A DNA stretch of 64,000 nt from Saccharospirillum sp043196875 (GCF_043196875.1 NZ_JBEBMX010000002.1:1-64000), one strand, 5' to 3'; positions 8,700 through 17,823 are shown, numbered from the stretch's first letter. Notes: generated by a model not told the origin, from the letters alone. Program-made: numbers and translations.

Positions 8700-9707
8700 A
8701 TGGAAAATACGATGACTCAATCCGTTGTTCCTAATCGTTTGTCGGGTAACTGGCGCCATTATTTATTGCGTTGGGAAACCTTTTTGTTGCTGGTCGCAGC
8801 GCTGGTCTTTCTGTTTAACAGTTTTGCTTCGCCTTACTTTTTAGACCCTTGGAATTTGTCTGACGCGACCTTCAATTTCACCGAGAAAGCCATCATCGCT
8901 TTACCCATGGCGATGCTGATTATCTGCCGCGAGATCGATCTTTCAGTGGCATCCATTATCGCGTTGGCATCGGTCGCTATGGGTCTTGGTGTTGAGGCTG
9001 GTTTGGGGACCGGTTCCTTGGTTGCTATCGCCATTGCCGTTGGCGTTGCCTGCGGTTTATTTAATGGTTTGGTGGTGACCGGTTTCGGCATTCCGTCGAT
9101 TGTGGTCACCATCGGTACCATGAGTTTGTATCGCGGTATTACTTACGTAATTCTCGGCGATGGTGCCTATACCGATTACCCGTCCGAGTTCGCCTATTTC
9201 GGTCAGGGTTATGTCTACTGGGTGTTCTCCTTCGAGTTTGTGCTGTTCCTGGGGTTGGCGCTGGTGTTCTATTTTCTGCTGCACCACACCAACTTTGGCC
9301 GGCGCACTTATGCCATCGGTAATAACCCGACAGCGGCGCTCTATTCCGGCATTAAGGTGAACAAACATAAGCTGATTCTGTTTGTGCTGGTCGGTGCGTT
9401 ATCTGGCCTGGCTTCGGTGTTGCTGACGTCTCGCTTGGGCAGTACCCGGCCGTCCATCGCTTTCGGCTGGGAACTGAACATCGTCACCATGGTGGTGCTC
9501 GGTGGCGTCAGTATTCTCGGTGGCGCTGGCAGTATGCTCGGTGTGGTGATTGCGGTCTTTCTGATGGGCCTGGTGACCTTCGGTTTGGGGTTGTTGAACG
9601 TGCCCGGCATCGTCATGAGCATCATCATCGGTGCCATGCTGATCAGTGTGATCAGTATTCCGGTATTGCTCGGACGCTGGCGTGCCAGGCGGGAGCGACA
9701 ATCATGA
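8700..9707 (+). CDS. rhaQ: Rhamnose ABC transporter permease 2
   Basis: A second RbsC-like permease, 335 residues, starting two bases after the rhaP stop. It has the same family signatures: CREIDLSVASIIALASVAM, GIPSIVVTIGTMSLYRG and GGVSILGGAGSMLGVVIA. Two different permeases per transporter is the known arrangement for rhizobial RhaSTPQ. It overlaps rhaU by four bases. Confidence 0.9.
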   Translation: MENTMTQSVVPNRLSGNWRHYLLRWETFLLLVAALVFLFNSFASPYFLDPWNLSDATFNFTEKAIIALPMAMLIICREIDLSVASIIALASVAMGLGVEAGLGTGSLVAIAIAVGVACGLFNGLVVTGFGIPSIVVTIGTMSLYRGITYVILGDGAYTDYPSEFAYFGQGYVYWVFSFEFVLFLGLALVFYFLLHHTNFGRRTYAIGNNPTAALYSGIKVNKHKLILFVLVGALSGLASVLLTSRLGSTRPSIAFGWELNIVTMVVLGGVSILGGAGSMLGVVIAVFLMGLVTFGLGLLNVPGIVMSIIIGAMLISVISIPVLLGRWRARRERQS

Positions 9708-10018
9708 TGTATGCGTCGGTGATGCAGTTGTATCCGGGTTATGAAGAGGAATACCGCAAGCGCCACAATAACCTCTGGCCGGAGTTGGAAGCGCATTTGA
9801 AAGACTGCGGTATACGCAACTACCGCATCTTCCTGCACCCGGAAACCTTGCAGTTATTTGCCAGTTTTGAAACCGATGCTGCGCTGGATGATGACGCCCT
9901 GAAAAACCATCCGGTGATGCAGCGTTGGTGGCACTATATGGCCGATATTATGGTCACCCAAAGTGACTCGCCGGAACCCAAGGCTACGCCCCTGGCCGAG
10001 GTGTTTTACCTGCCATGA
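9704..10018 (+). CDS. rhaU: L-rhamnose mutarotase
   Basis: A 104-residue protein that interconverts the alpha and beta anomers of L-rhamnose so the isomerase gets the form it uses. It belongs to the RhaM/RhaU family: a small ferredoxin-like fold with YEEEYRKRHNNLWPEL carrying the conserved His (H21), NYRIFLHPE, and the C-terminal WWHYMADIM tryptophan pair. Length and motifs are standard for the family. It overlaps both rhaQ and rhaK by four bases, so it is part of one translationally coupled unit. Confidence 0.92.
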   Translation: MMYASVMQLYPGYEEEYRKRHNNLWPELEAHLKDCGIRNYRIFLHPETLQLFASFETDAALDDDALKNHPVMQRWWHYMADIMVTQSDSPEPKATPLAEVFYLP

Positions 10019-11430
10019 GTCAGTTGGAAATGCGTGAGCCTGTGCTGGCAGTGCTGGATATTGGCAAGACCAATGTCAAAGTCTGCGCGGTTCGTGCGGG
10101 TCATCATGGCGGCGATGTGCTGGTGGAAAAACGCCGGCCTAATTCTGTGGTCATGGACGGGCCTTATCCGCATGTCGATACCGACGGCATCTGGCAATGG
10201 TTCAAACAGGCGTTGGCCGAGCTGGCGCGCGATTATTATGTGCTGTCCATCGGCATGACCACCCACGGTGCCACCGCAGCCTGTTTGGCCGGCGATGAAC
10301 TGGCGTTACCGATTGCCGATTATGAGAGCGATCTGTACGAGGCTGTTAATGATCAATACAACGCCATACGGCCGCCGTTCAGCGAAACCGGCAGTCCGGG
10401 ACTGGCGTCCGGCTTGAATCTGGGTCGGCAATTGTATTGGTTGGCGCAAACGCAAACAGCAGCGTTCGCCAGCGTCACCGACATTCTGCTCTATCCACAA
10501 TACTGGGGTTGGCGATTGACCGGTGTGAAGGCAGGAGAGGTGACCTCTTTGGGCTGCCATACCGATTTGTGGAATCCGTCGGCGGGCGATTATTCATCGC
10601 TGGTTACGACGCTCGGCTGGCATTCGTTGTTGCCTGAGGTGCTTGCTACTGGAGCGCCGCTTGGCACGATCAAACCCGCGCTCGCCGCTGAGTTGGGGCT
10701 GCCGGAAGACTGCCAGGTGCTTAACGGTATTCACGACAGCAATGCTTCTCTGGTGCCTCATTTACTGACTCGTTCAGAGCCGTTTTCGGTGGTTTCCAGC
10801 GGCACCTGGACGGTGATCTGCGGCATCGGTGCGCCGCTGCAAAACCTCGATGAACAGCAGGATATGCTGTTGAATGTCAGCGCCTATGGCGCGACGGTGC
10901 CGACCATCCGTTTTATGGGCGGTCGTGAATGGGAAACGCTGCGCGGAGATGGTCAGGCGCATCTCGATGAACTGCCGGCCTTGATGGCAGCCGGCGTGTT
11001 TGCGCTGCCATCGTTCAGTGATCAGGGCGGGCCTTTTCGTCAGTTACGTGGTCGTTTAATCGGCCCGGTCGAACGCCTCGGCGGCGCTGGCAAAACCACT
11101 CTGGCTTCAGTGTATTGTGCGCTGATGACCGACCATTGCCTGCAATTGTTAAACAGCGGCGGCACTGTGGTTGTTGAAGGCGCCTTCGCTGCTAACGATG
11201 TCTATATGGCGGTGCTCGCCAGTCTCTGCGCGCAGCGCGACCAGGCGGTTTACGGCAGCACCGATAGTACCGGTACCACCCAGGGCACGGCCATGCTCGG
11301 CCAGGATGTGAATCACTGGCCGTTCAAGGCACCGGCGCCTACCGAACCGCCATCGGAGCTGAACGAGGCCATTCTGGCTTATGCCGCCGACTGGCGACGC
11401 TGGGTCAGCGAGCGTCAGACAGCGGCATGA
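10015..11430 (+). CDS. rhaK: FGGY-family L-rhamnulokinase
   Basis: A 471-residue FGGY carbohydrate kinase, last gene of the rightward rhamnose operon. It would phosphorylate L-rhamnulose at O-1 using ATP, the step between RhaI and RhaD. The N-terminal phosphate-binding loop AVLDIGKTNVKV is near residue 13, and the second domain has SSGTWTVICG and a GGxE-like VVVEGAFAAND segment. It is closer to the rhizobial RhaK group than to E. coli RhaB. In rhizobia this kinase is also needed for transport activity; whether that holds here is unknown. Confidence 0.88.
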   Translation: MSQLEMREPVLAVLDIGKTNVKVCAVRAGHHGGDVLVEKRRPNSVVMDGPYPHVDTDGIWQWFKQALAELARDYYVLSIGMTTHGATAACLAGDELALPIADYESDLYEAVNDQYNAIRPPFSETGSPGLASGLNLGRQLYWLAQTQTAAFASVTDILLYPQYWGWRLTGVKAGEVTSLGCHTDLWNPSAGDYSSLVTTLGWHSLLPEVLATGAPLGTIKPALAAELGLPEDCQVLNGIHDSNASLVPHLLTRSEPFSVVSSGTWTVICGIGAPLQNLDEQQDMLLNVSAYGATVPTIRFMGGREWETLRGDGQAHLDELPALMAAGVFALPSFSDQGGPFRQLRGRLIGPVERLGGAGKTTLASVYCALMTDHCLQLLNSGGTVVVEGAFAANDVYMAVLASLCAQRDQAVYGSTDSTGTTQGTAMLGQDVNHWPFKAPAPTEPPSELNEAILAYAADWRRWVSERQTAA

Positions 11431-11440
11431 CGATGGCGTC

Positions 11441-11470
11441 ATTCGGGCGGCAAAAATTGTCCGCCTGAAT
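11441..11470 (+). other. Stem-loop after rhaK
   Basis: ATTCGGGCGG and CCGCCTGAAT form a 10-bp stem with one G-U pair and a 10-base loop, 11 bases after the rhaK stop. There is no U-tract, so it may be a weak terminator or an mRNA 3' end stabiliser. Confidence 0.5.
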
Positions 11471-11576
11471 CACCAATCCAGGTTAAAGCTTGCCGCTTTT
11501 GAGTGGTTTTTTTGGGCTTTTCGCTGGCCCGTTTTGTGCTGTTGGACTGTCGTCCGCAATGTACGAGATGGCAGCG

Positions 11577-12035
11577 ATGAATCTGCTCAACAGCGCCCTG
11601 CTCAATACCAATCCAGTTGCTTTGCTGCCGGCTTCGGCAGGCACTAAGGCGACACTGCCAACAACCTCCTTTGCCGAGATCGCCGCGGTTGAACAGGTTC
11701 GGGCTGTTGAAAATCAACAGTCAGGGCAGGTGATGGAAGGTCTGCCGGACCTCAGCCCGATCGAAGAATTTAAGCGCTACATGGAAATGTCGCCAGCCGA
11801 GAAAATGCTCTACAGCGTTCTGGCTGAAAAAGGCATGACGATCGAGGAGTACAACGAACTTCCCGCCGAAGAAAAAGCCAAAATTGATGAACTGGTTGAA
11901 GAGCGTCTGCGCGAATACCGTGACGCGCGCGAACTGGACAGAACGCAAACCAAGGGCGTCGCGCAATACCAACTGATGCAAATGAATACGCCAGATAAAG
12001 ACGGCGACCACCGCCTGGCCGACATCTTTATCTGA
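11577..12035 (+). CDS. Hypothetical protein, charged C-terminus
   Basis: Not recognised. About 152 residues from the ATG at 11577; in-frame ATGs at 11559 and 11568 are alternatives, and a long upstream extension is unlikely. The N-terminal third is apolar and Ala/Thr-rich without a clear signal peptide. The rest is acidic and predicted helical (SPIEEFKRYMEMSPAEKMLY, then a Glu/Lys-rich stretch around AEEKAKIDELVEERLREY). The repeated motif of helix-breaking Pro before Glu-rich helices suggests a small soluble regulatory or flagellar/chemotaxis-associated protein, but nothing in the sequence proves it. It is convergent with the chemoreceptor gene, with 15 bases between stops. Confidence 0.6.
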   Translation: MNLLNSALLNTNPVALLPASAGTKATLPTTSFAEIAAVEQVRAVENQQSGQVMEGLPDLSPIEEFKRYMEMSPAEKMLYSVLAEKGMTIEEYNELPAEEKAKIDELVEERLREYRDARELDRTQTKGVAQYQLMQMNTPDKDGDHRLADIFI

Positions 12036-12050
12036 GCTGTTTGCTAGCCA

Positions 12051-13682
12051 TTAAAAACGAAAGCGCGCCACCATATCGTTCAGCCCGGTCGCCAACTGAG
12101 CCAGCGCCACGCTGGATGCCTGGGTCTCTTCTGCACCCACCGCAGACTGAGCGGCCAGATCTTTGATATTGATCAGGTTGCGGTCCACTTCCTTGGCAAC
12201 GCTGGCCTGCTGCTCCGAAGCGCTGGCCGACGACAGGGTGCGTTGTGAAATATCACCCACCAGTTGCGCGATGCGTTCCAGGGATTCGCCAGCGGCGCTG
12301 CCCGCAGTCAGGGTTTTCCTGGCATTGTCCTGGCTGACCGCCAGCGACGACATCACCGTCTTACTGCCATCGTTGACCGCCGTGATAATACTTTCTATCT
12401 CGGTGGTGGACTGACTGGTGCGTTGCGCCAGGGCACGGACTTCATCGGCCACCACGGCAAAACCGCGACCCTGATCACCGGCGCGGGCCGCTTCGATGGC
12501 CGCGTTCAGCGCCAGCAGATTGGTTTGCTCGGCGATGCCCTGAATAACCTCCAGCATGCCGGCCACATCGCTGACCCGGTTGGCCAGTTGTTCGGTATTG
12601 CTGGCGTTTTGCTCAATGCTGCTGGCCAGGCTCTGAATCGCTGCCAGCGTTGTGCGCACCTGTTCCAGTCCGTCCTGACTGTGAGCTTCGGCGTCTTTGG
12701 CGGCTTGTGAATTGTTGGTCGCATTGGCCGCAACCTCATCAATGGCGGCACTCATTTCGGTCACTGCCGAGGCGGCCGATTCCAGTTCTTCGCTCTGGCG
12801 CTGCAGGCCTTGGGTGGTGTCGTTGGTGACCTGAGATAGCTCTTCCGAGGAGGCGGCCAATTGCTCTGCCGATTCGCTGATTTCACTCAGGGTTGCGCGC
12901 AGCCCGTGCTGCATATCATTCAGCGCGTTGAGTAATTCGGTCGCTTCGTCCCGGCCCTGCACCTGGATATCGGTGCTCAGGTCCCGGTCGGCAATGCTGC
13001 GCGCTACCTGGACTGCTGAGCGTAGCGGCGTGGTGATGGAGCGGGTCAGCAGCCAGGCAATAATGATCGCCAAGCCAGTGGCCAGCGCCATGATCTCGAT
13101 AATACTCAGTTGCGTGCTGCGGTAGGTGGCGTGAGCGTGCTCGGCCGCCTCGTGGATGCGCATTTCCTGATGTTCCATCAGTTGGGTGAAGTGATCGGAA
13201 ATTTTTTGCGCCTCCACAGCCAGCTGGTTGCGCGAAAACAGCGTTGCTGCTGCCTGATCGTCGTTGGCGATCAGACTATTGAGCTCTGTCCTTAGCTGTT
13301 GATAGCGCTTAACTTCAGCTACCGAGGCGTCAAAACTGGCCTGTGCAGCGGGCGTCGAGATATGTTCCTGATAGTGCTGCTGGGCTTCCGTCAAGCGGGC
13401 CAGGGCTTCGTTGTAGGCCGTGTTAAAACGCTGTTGATCGGTCGCATTTTGCGCCGACAGCAGGTTGGCCGTGTTGACCCGCATGATCAGAAATTGACTG
13501 TTCAATTGGTTGGCCGCATGGAGGGCGGGAATACGTTGCTCGTCAATAACCGTCAGGTCGTGGTCGATGTCCATCAGTCGAATCAGACTGACCACACCCA
13601 GAGCAATCATCAGCGCTACTATCAGGCCGAGCACGATTGCCAGCCGGGTTCCGATAGCAACAGCGCGCAGAATCTTATTCAT
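12051..13682 (-). CDS. Methyl-accepting chemotaxis protein
   Basis: A 543-residue transmembrane chemoreceptor. TM1 is at about residues 12-36, followed by a periplasmic four-helix-bundle sensor (about 37-190), TM2 at about 192-213, a HAMP domain and the cytoplasmic signalling coiled coil. The kinase-interaction tip EAARAGDQGRGFAVVADEVR is at 397-416. The start MNKILRAVAIG (ATG at 13682) has GGAGA upstream; an in-frame extension to 13733 is not supported by an RBS. There is no C-terminal pentapeptide for CheR tethering. The ligand cannot be told from the sequence; it stands alone as a single-gene unit. Confidence 0.92.
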   Translation of the reverse strand: MNKILRAVAIGTRLAIVLGLIVALMIALGVVSLIRLMDIDHDLTVIDEQRIPALHAANQLNSQFLIMRVNTANLLSAQNATDQQRFNTAYNEALARLTEAQQHYQEHISTPAAQASFDASVAEVKRYQQLRTELNSLIANDDQAAATLFSRNQLAVEAQKISDHFTQLMEHQEMRIHEAAEHAHATYRSTQLSIIEIMALATGLAIIIAWLLTRSITTPLRSAVQVARSIADRDLSTDIQVQGRDEATELLNALNDMQHGLRATLSEISESAEQLAASSEELSQVTNDTTQGLQRQSEELESAASAVTEMSAAIDEVAANATNNSQAAKDAEAHSQDGLEQVRTTLAAIQSLASSIEQNASNTEQLANRVSDVAGMLEVIQGIAEQTNLLALNAAIEAARAGDQGRGFAVVADEVRALAQRTSQSTTEIESIITAVNDGSKTVMSSLAVSQDNARKTLTAGSAAGESLERIAQLVGDISQRTLSSASASEQQASVAKEVDRNLINIKDLAAQSAVGAEETQASSVALAQLATGLNDMVARFRF

Positions 13683-13927
13683 GAAAGGGTCTCCGCAGAG
13701 AAGGTAAGTGTGAGATAAGTCACAATTTGTCACGGCAAGGCTAGAACGACTTTTGCTGCCCGCCAGGACGAAATTGTAGGAAATTGTCAGGGCAAAAATG
13801 TCAAATTTATGACGCAGTGATTGCCCTGATCGGCAGGTTGGAGGTTCGCTCGACAGGCGGTCGAGGTTAGAATATCAGGCCCCATTTACCGGTCCTGACG
13901 GGCCGGTCCGTTTGACAGGAATCTAGC

Positions 13928-14470
13928 ATGGCAAAATCCCTCGCCGACCAGTTGCTCAATGCCGGCCTGGTCGATAAGCAAAAGGCCAAAAAGGCCGAGC
14001 AGCAAAAACGCAAAGCATCGCGCCAGCAGAAAAAGGGCCAGGCGGAACCGGATGAAACCCAGCAACGGTTGGCGCGTGAGCGGGCAGAAAAAGCCGAGCG
14101 TGATCGTGAATTGAACCGGCAACGGCAACAAGCCGAGCAGGCCAAGGCGCTGCGCGCTCAGGCCTGGCAGATGCTGCGCCAAAGTGAAGTGTCGACCAGC
14201 GGCGAAGTGCGTTTCAGCTTTACCGACCCCAGGGTGAACAAGATCAAGCAGTTGTATGTCGATGAAACGGCCCAGGCTCAGTTAGCCAAAGGCCGATTGG
14301 CTATCTGTGCAGACGATGAACGTTACTATCTGGTACCGCGCAATGTGGCCCACAAAGTCGCCGAACGCTTTGCCGATGCGGTGATCTTTATTGCCGATGG
14401 CAGTGACGGCGAGCCGGATGAAGACGATCCCTACAAAGACTTCCCAATCCCTGACGACCTGATGTGGTGA
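13928..14470 (+). CDS. DUF2058 family protein (YaiL-like)
   Basis: A 180-residue protein of the DUF2058/YaiL family, described elsewhere as nucleoprotein or polynucleotide-associated. It has the typical start MAKSLADQLLNAGLVDKQKA, a long highly charged Lys/Arg/Gln-rich coiled-coil region (residues about 15-80), and a C-terminal globular part with ICADDERYYLVPRNVAHKVAER and an acidic tail. The start has AGGA eight bases upstream. The molecular function is not established. A small stem-loop (CCGGTCC/GGGCCGG) lies just before the RBS and could affect translation. Confidence 0.85.
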   Translation: MAKSLADQLLNAGLVDKQKAKKAEQQKRKASRQQKKGQAEPDETQQRLARERAEKAERDRELNRQRQQAEQAKALRAQAWQMLRQSEVSTSGEVRFSFTDPRVNKIKQLYVDETAQAQLAKGRLAICADDERYYLVPRNVAHKVAERFADAVIFIADGSDGEPDEDDPYKDFPIPDDLMW

Positions 14471-14471
14471 C

Positions 14472-15323
14472 TCAGGGCTCAGCAGACATCACCTGGCGGT
14501 GATAGACCTCAGACAGCTCTGCCCTCAGTTGTCTGGGGGCAAGCTCCAGGTTGAGTTGCAGATAAACCGGATCCTGCACCAGGCTTGGCAAGCGAGCATC
14601 CACCGCCGCAATAAAGGCAGAACCCAGTTCGGATTGCGAACAGCTGATCGCCAGGTTTAAAAAGGGAGCGGTGCCGCTGATGGTCACGAAGTGAAGTTGA
14701 TCGGCGCGATCTGCCAATAACTGAGCAATGACCACAGGGTATTCGATCAGGAAGTCTGCGCGTCCGCCGGCGAGCATGCGCATGGCATTGGTGGAACCGG
14801 TGACCGTCATATTCAGGTTGGTGGCGGCATCCAACTGCTGGTCGATAAAACCACCGTAGGAGCGGTGGTTAACGCGCATGCCGCGCAGTTCCGGATGGTT
14901 CAGCAACTCGCTCAGCTCAATCTGCTGCGGGCGCCCCAGTGTTTCCCAACCGTTCGCGGTCATAGCAACCTGTGGCGTGGGAATCACCATATAAGGCCGT
15001 GAGAAGTTCAGATAACGCTCGCGTTCAGCGGTGCGCAGCAGGATGCCGGTGCAGACGTTATCGCCTGATTGCATCTCTCGTTCAATACGTGGAATCAGCA
15101 TCGAAACCGGCTGCAGGCTAAAGTCGTCAGGCAGCCCATCTAACAAATAATTCTGCACAGCGCCCACCAGCCCCTCCAATTGAGGGTTTTCCTGTTGAGC
15201 GCTCAGTCCGAATACACCAGGCAATTCAGTCGCTGCCCAGATAATGGTCTTACTCCCGTCTGCGTGGCTCGGCGGCGACAGCAAAAACAGGCCCATAAAA
15301 CCAGCGAGAAACAACGCCTTCAT
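14472..15323 (-). CDS. Periplasmic solute-binding-like protein (SBP_bac_3 type)
   Basis: A 283-residue exported protein with a signal peptide (MKALFLAGFMGLFLLSPPSHA) and an amino-acid-binding-protein-like fold: CTGILLRTAERERYLNFSRPY, then a domain crossing near RVNHRSYGGFIDQQL and the FLIEYPVVIAQLL lobe. It resembles the TIGR02285-type orphan binding proteins common in gammaproteobacteria, which lack transporter genes nearby, as here. The ATG at 15323 is preferred over a TTG four codons upstream. It is convergent with the DUF2058 gene with one base between them. The ligand is unknown; a sensory or accessory role is possible. Confidence 0.75.
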   Translation of the reverse strand: MKALFLAGFMGLFLLSPPSHADGSKTIIWAATELPGVFGLSAQQENPQLEGLVGAVQNYLLDGLPDDFSLQPVSMLIPRIEREMQSGDNVCTGILLRTAERERYLNFSRPYMVIPTPQVAMTANGWETLGRPQQIELSELLNHPELRGMRVNHRSYGGFIDQQLDAATNLNMTVTGSTNAMRMLAGGRADFLIEYPVVIAQLLADRADQLHFVTISGTAPFLNLAISCSQSELGSAFIAAVDARLPSLVQDPVYLQLNLELAPRQLRAELSEVYHRQVMSAEP

Positions 15324-15448
15324 CCGCTTTCCCAATCAGCAAGCTGGGTGCGACAGTTTAACAGCCGGGCGATCTAAGGCGAGGAAAGCAAGCTTGTCCT
15401 GTAGGTAAAATCAGCCTGTTGGCGTTCCGGCGCTTTGCGAGTAGGCCT

Positions 15449-16459
15449 TTAACCGGCGCAGCGGGCGGTGCTGTCGCGTACGATTAGCTGAGTAGGCAGT
15501 GTTTGCTGCAACGGCACCTGCTTTTTAGCCAGGATATCCAACAGCAGACGCATGGCGCTGCGGCCGATGTCGTCGCGCGGCTGGCTGATGGTGGTCAGTT
15601 CCGGTTCGCAATATTCGCTGAAGCCGATGTTGTCGAAGCCGATTACCGACAGTTCGGCCGGTACCTTCACTTGTAAATCACGCGCTGCCTTGAGCAGACC
15701 GATGGCCATTTCATCGCTGTGGCAGAAGACTGCTGTTGGTCGCGTCGCCGCAGGGCGCTCCAGCAGGGCGCGACCTTGTTGATAGCCCGCCAGGAAACTG
15801 AAATCGCCTTCAGCAATCCAATCGGCAGGTGCGCTGAGACCGGCGCGTCCCAGCTCGGCCTGATAACCCAGAATACGATCACGGCAGATGGGATTGTTGC
15901 CCGGTCCGGTAATGGTGGCGATGCGTTCGTGGCCGAGTGACAGCAAATACTCTACGGCTTTTTCAGCCGCCAGACGGTTATCGATGCACACTGTTGGCAG
16001 CGCCAGGCCGTCAAAGTATTCACAGGCCATAACCAGCGGAAAATTATTGCTCGCCTGGCGATCTTGCACCAGTGAGCGCGGTACTTCGGTGGTCATCAAA
16101 ATAATGCCGTCGGCCTGGTTGGTCGGCAGCAGATCGAAATAGCCCCGGGCGCGACTGGCGTCGTTCTCGCAATCCCCCAACAAAACCTGATAACCCGCCC
16201 GATGCGCGACTTCTTCCAGCCCGGCAATGATTTCCGAAAAGAACGGATTGGCGATGTCGGGTAGCAATACCACGATGGTTTTGGATTCACTGCGCCGCAG
16301 ATTACGCGCCGCCACATTGGGTGAATAACCGACCTGAGCAATGGCCGCAGCAACACGTTGACGGGTGGCTTCGGTCACTTTTTCCGGAGCCGCCAGCGCT
16401 CTTGAAACGGTGGCGGTGGAACAGCCGGCGGCGAGGGCAACGTCTTTGATGGTTGGCAT
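15449..16459 (-). CDS. LacI-family repressor of the adjacent sugar operon
   Basis: A 336-residue LacI/GalR-family regulator. The N-terminal helix-turn-helix is TIKDVALAAGCSTATVSRAL, followed by the hinge helix SPNVAARNLRRSES and a periplasmic-binding-like sensor domain (ADGIILMTTE, CIDNRLAA, GFDNIGFSEYCEPELTTI). It is divergent from the sugar operon starting at 16771. Two near-identical inverted repeats in the spacer are the likely operators, one on each side, so autoregulation plus operon repression is expected. The inducer would be the imported sugar or a derivative; it is not identifiable here. Confidence 0.9.
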   Translation of the reverse strand: MPTIKDVALAAGCSTATVSRALAAPEKVTEATRQRVAAAIAQVGYSPNVAARNLRRSESKTIVVLLPDIANPFFSEIIAGLEEVAHRAGYQVLLGDCENDASRARGYFDLLPTNQADGIILMTTEVPRSLVQDRQASNNFPLVMACEYFDGLALPTVCIDNRLAAEKAVEYLLSLGHERIATITGPGNNPICRDRILGYQAELGRAGLSAPADWIAEGDFSFLAGYQQGRALLERPAATRPTAVFCHSDEMAIGLLKAARDLQVKVPAELSVIGFDNIGFSEYCEPELTTISQPRDDIGRSAMRLLLDILAKKQVPLQQTLPTQLIVRDSTARCAG

Positions 16460-16566
16460 GGTTGGGTCTGCAAATTGGATCGCGCGAATGATACCACGAT
16501 GACATGAATCGAAAGATCCGGCCGCTTTATACCAACAGCGAGCCCGACGATGACGTTTTGCAACTT

Positions 16567-16584
16567 AATGTAAACCGTTACATT
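16567..16584. promoter_or_regulatory. LacI-type operator 1
   Basis: Perfect inverted repeat AATGTAA-ACCG-TTACATT in the divergent spacer, 108 bases upstream of the repressor gene. It shares its half-sites with the repeat at 16728-16745, which supports both as binding sites of the neighbouring LacI-family protein. Confidence 0.75.
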
Positions 16585-16701
16585 TTACAAATTCGATGAG
16601 CAGAAAGCAGCGGTCAAGCCGGGTTCTGCTTGCCACGAATAGCAGTGAATGACGCTATATCATTGATATGACGCGGTATTTTTAATTTTGCACCGCAAGC
16701 A

Positions 16702-16730
16702 TTGACGCCCCGATTCGCCTTTGCTGTAAT
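16702..16730 (+). promoter_or_regulatory. Sigma-70 promoter of the sugar operon
   Basis: TTGACG (16702-16707), 17 bases, TGTAAT (16725-16730): 5 of 6 matches in each box. The predicted start is near 16737, inside the operator at 16728-16745, so a bound repressor would block it directly. The whole gene-free stretch 16460-16770 is explained by this promoter and the two operators; the repressor's own promoter was not clear. Confidence 0.75.
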
Positions 16731-16745
16731 GTAATCCATTACATA
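16728..16745. promoter_or_regulatory. LacI-type operator 2, overlapping the -10 box
   Basis: AATGTAA-TCCA-TTACATA: same half-sites and spacing as operator 1 with one mismatch at the last base. It covers the end of the -10 element and the predicted transcription start of the operon. Confidence 0.8.
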
Positions 16746-16770
16746 AAAACAAAAATGAAGGCGAAGTACG

Positions 16771-17823
16771 ATGAAGACCATCCAGGGTCCAGCCCTCTTT
16801 CTTGCTCAATACATCAGTGACCAAGCGCCCTTTAACGGCCTCGACAGCATTGCCGAATGGGCGGCCAGTCTCGGCTTTAAAGGCGTGCAGATGCCGACCG
16901 GCGACAGCCGCTTTTTCGATCTGGAACGCGCCGCGACCGATCTTGATTACTGCCGTGATATTCAAGCGCGCCTGGCCAAACATGGTCTGGTCATTACCGA
17001 GTTATCAACGCACCTGCAAGGTCAGTTGGTTGCGGTGCATCCGGTGTATGACGACCTGTTCGATGGTTTTGCACCCGAGCATTTGCGCGGCAAACCGGCC
17101 GAGCGTCAGGCCTGGGCCGTTGAGCAATTAATGCTGGCCGCCAAAGCCAGTAAAAACCTCGGGCTCACAGCGCACGCCACTTTTTCCGGTGCCTTGTTAT
17201 GGCCGTTTTTGTATCCCTGGCCGCAACGGCCTGCGGGCTTGGTGGAAACCGGCTTTGCTGAACTGGCCGAGCGCTGGAAGCCGATTCTCGATGCCTTCGA
17301 CGCCGCCGGTGTTGATCTGTGTTATGAAATTCATCCCGGTGAAGACCTGCACGATGGCGCAACGTTTGAGCGCTTTTTGGCGGCGGTCGATCATCATCCG
17401 CGCTGCTGCATCTTGTTCGATCCGTCTCACTTTGTGCTGCAACAACTCGACTATCTGGCGTTTCTTGATCACTTCAAAGATCGCGTGAAGATGTTTCACG
17501 TCAAGGATGCCGAATTTAATCCAACCGCTTTGCAGGGCGTTTATGGCGGCTATGAAGGTTGGGTTGAACGCGCCGGCCGGTTCCGTTCGCTTGGTGATGG
17601 CCAGGTCGATTTCAAAGGTATTTTCTCGCGCCTGGCGCAGTATGACTTTGCCGGTTGGGCCGTCATCGAATGGGAGTGCGCCCTTAAACATCCCGAGCAG
17701 GGTGCGGCTGAAGGCGCGCGCTTTGTGAGCGATCATATTATTCAGGTGACCGACAAGGCGTTCGATGATTTCGCCGCTGCCGGAACCGATGAGGCCACTA
17801 ACCGCAAATTGCTCGGCCTATAA
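16771..17823 (+). CDS. Sugar isomerase/epimerase, AP-endonuclease-2-like TIM barrel
   Basis: A 350-residue protein of the xylose-isomerase-like TIM barrel family (IolE/IolI/tagatose-epimerase relatives). The likely divalent-metal ligands are visible: E186 in CYEIHPGED, D217 and H220 in LFDPSHF, H243 in MFHVKD and E300 in AVIEWEC. It would isomerise, epimerise or eliminate a keto-sugar in the cytoplasm. Next to a Gfo/Idh/MocA oxidoreductase, the usual logic is oxidation of a sugar to a keto intermediate by the dehydrogenase and its rearrangement by this enzyme. The substrate is unknown. First gene of the LacI-controlled operon; RBS GAAGGCGAAG before the ATG. Confidence 0.82.
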   Translation: MKTIQGPALFLAQYISDQAPFNGLDSIAEWAASLGFKGVQMPTGDSRFFDLERAATDLDYCRDIQARLAKHGLVITELSTHLQGQLVAVHPVYDDLFDGFAPEHLRGKPAERQAWAVEQLMLAAKASKNLGLTAHATFSGALLWPFLYPWPQRPAGLVETGFAELAERWKPILDAFDAAGVDLCYEIHPGEDLHDGATFERFLAAVDHHPRCCILFDPSHFVLQQLDYLAFLDHFKDRVKMFHVKDAEFNPTALQGVYGGYEGWVERAGRFRSLGDGQVDFKGIFSRLAQYDFAGWAVIEWECALKHPEQGAAEGARFVSDHIIQVTDKAFDDFAAAGTDEATNRKLLGL

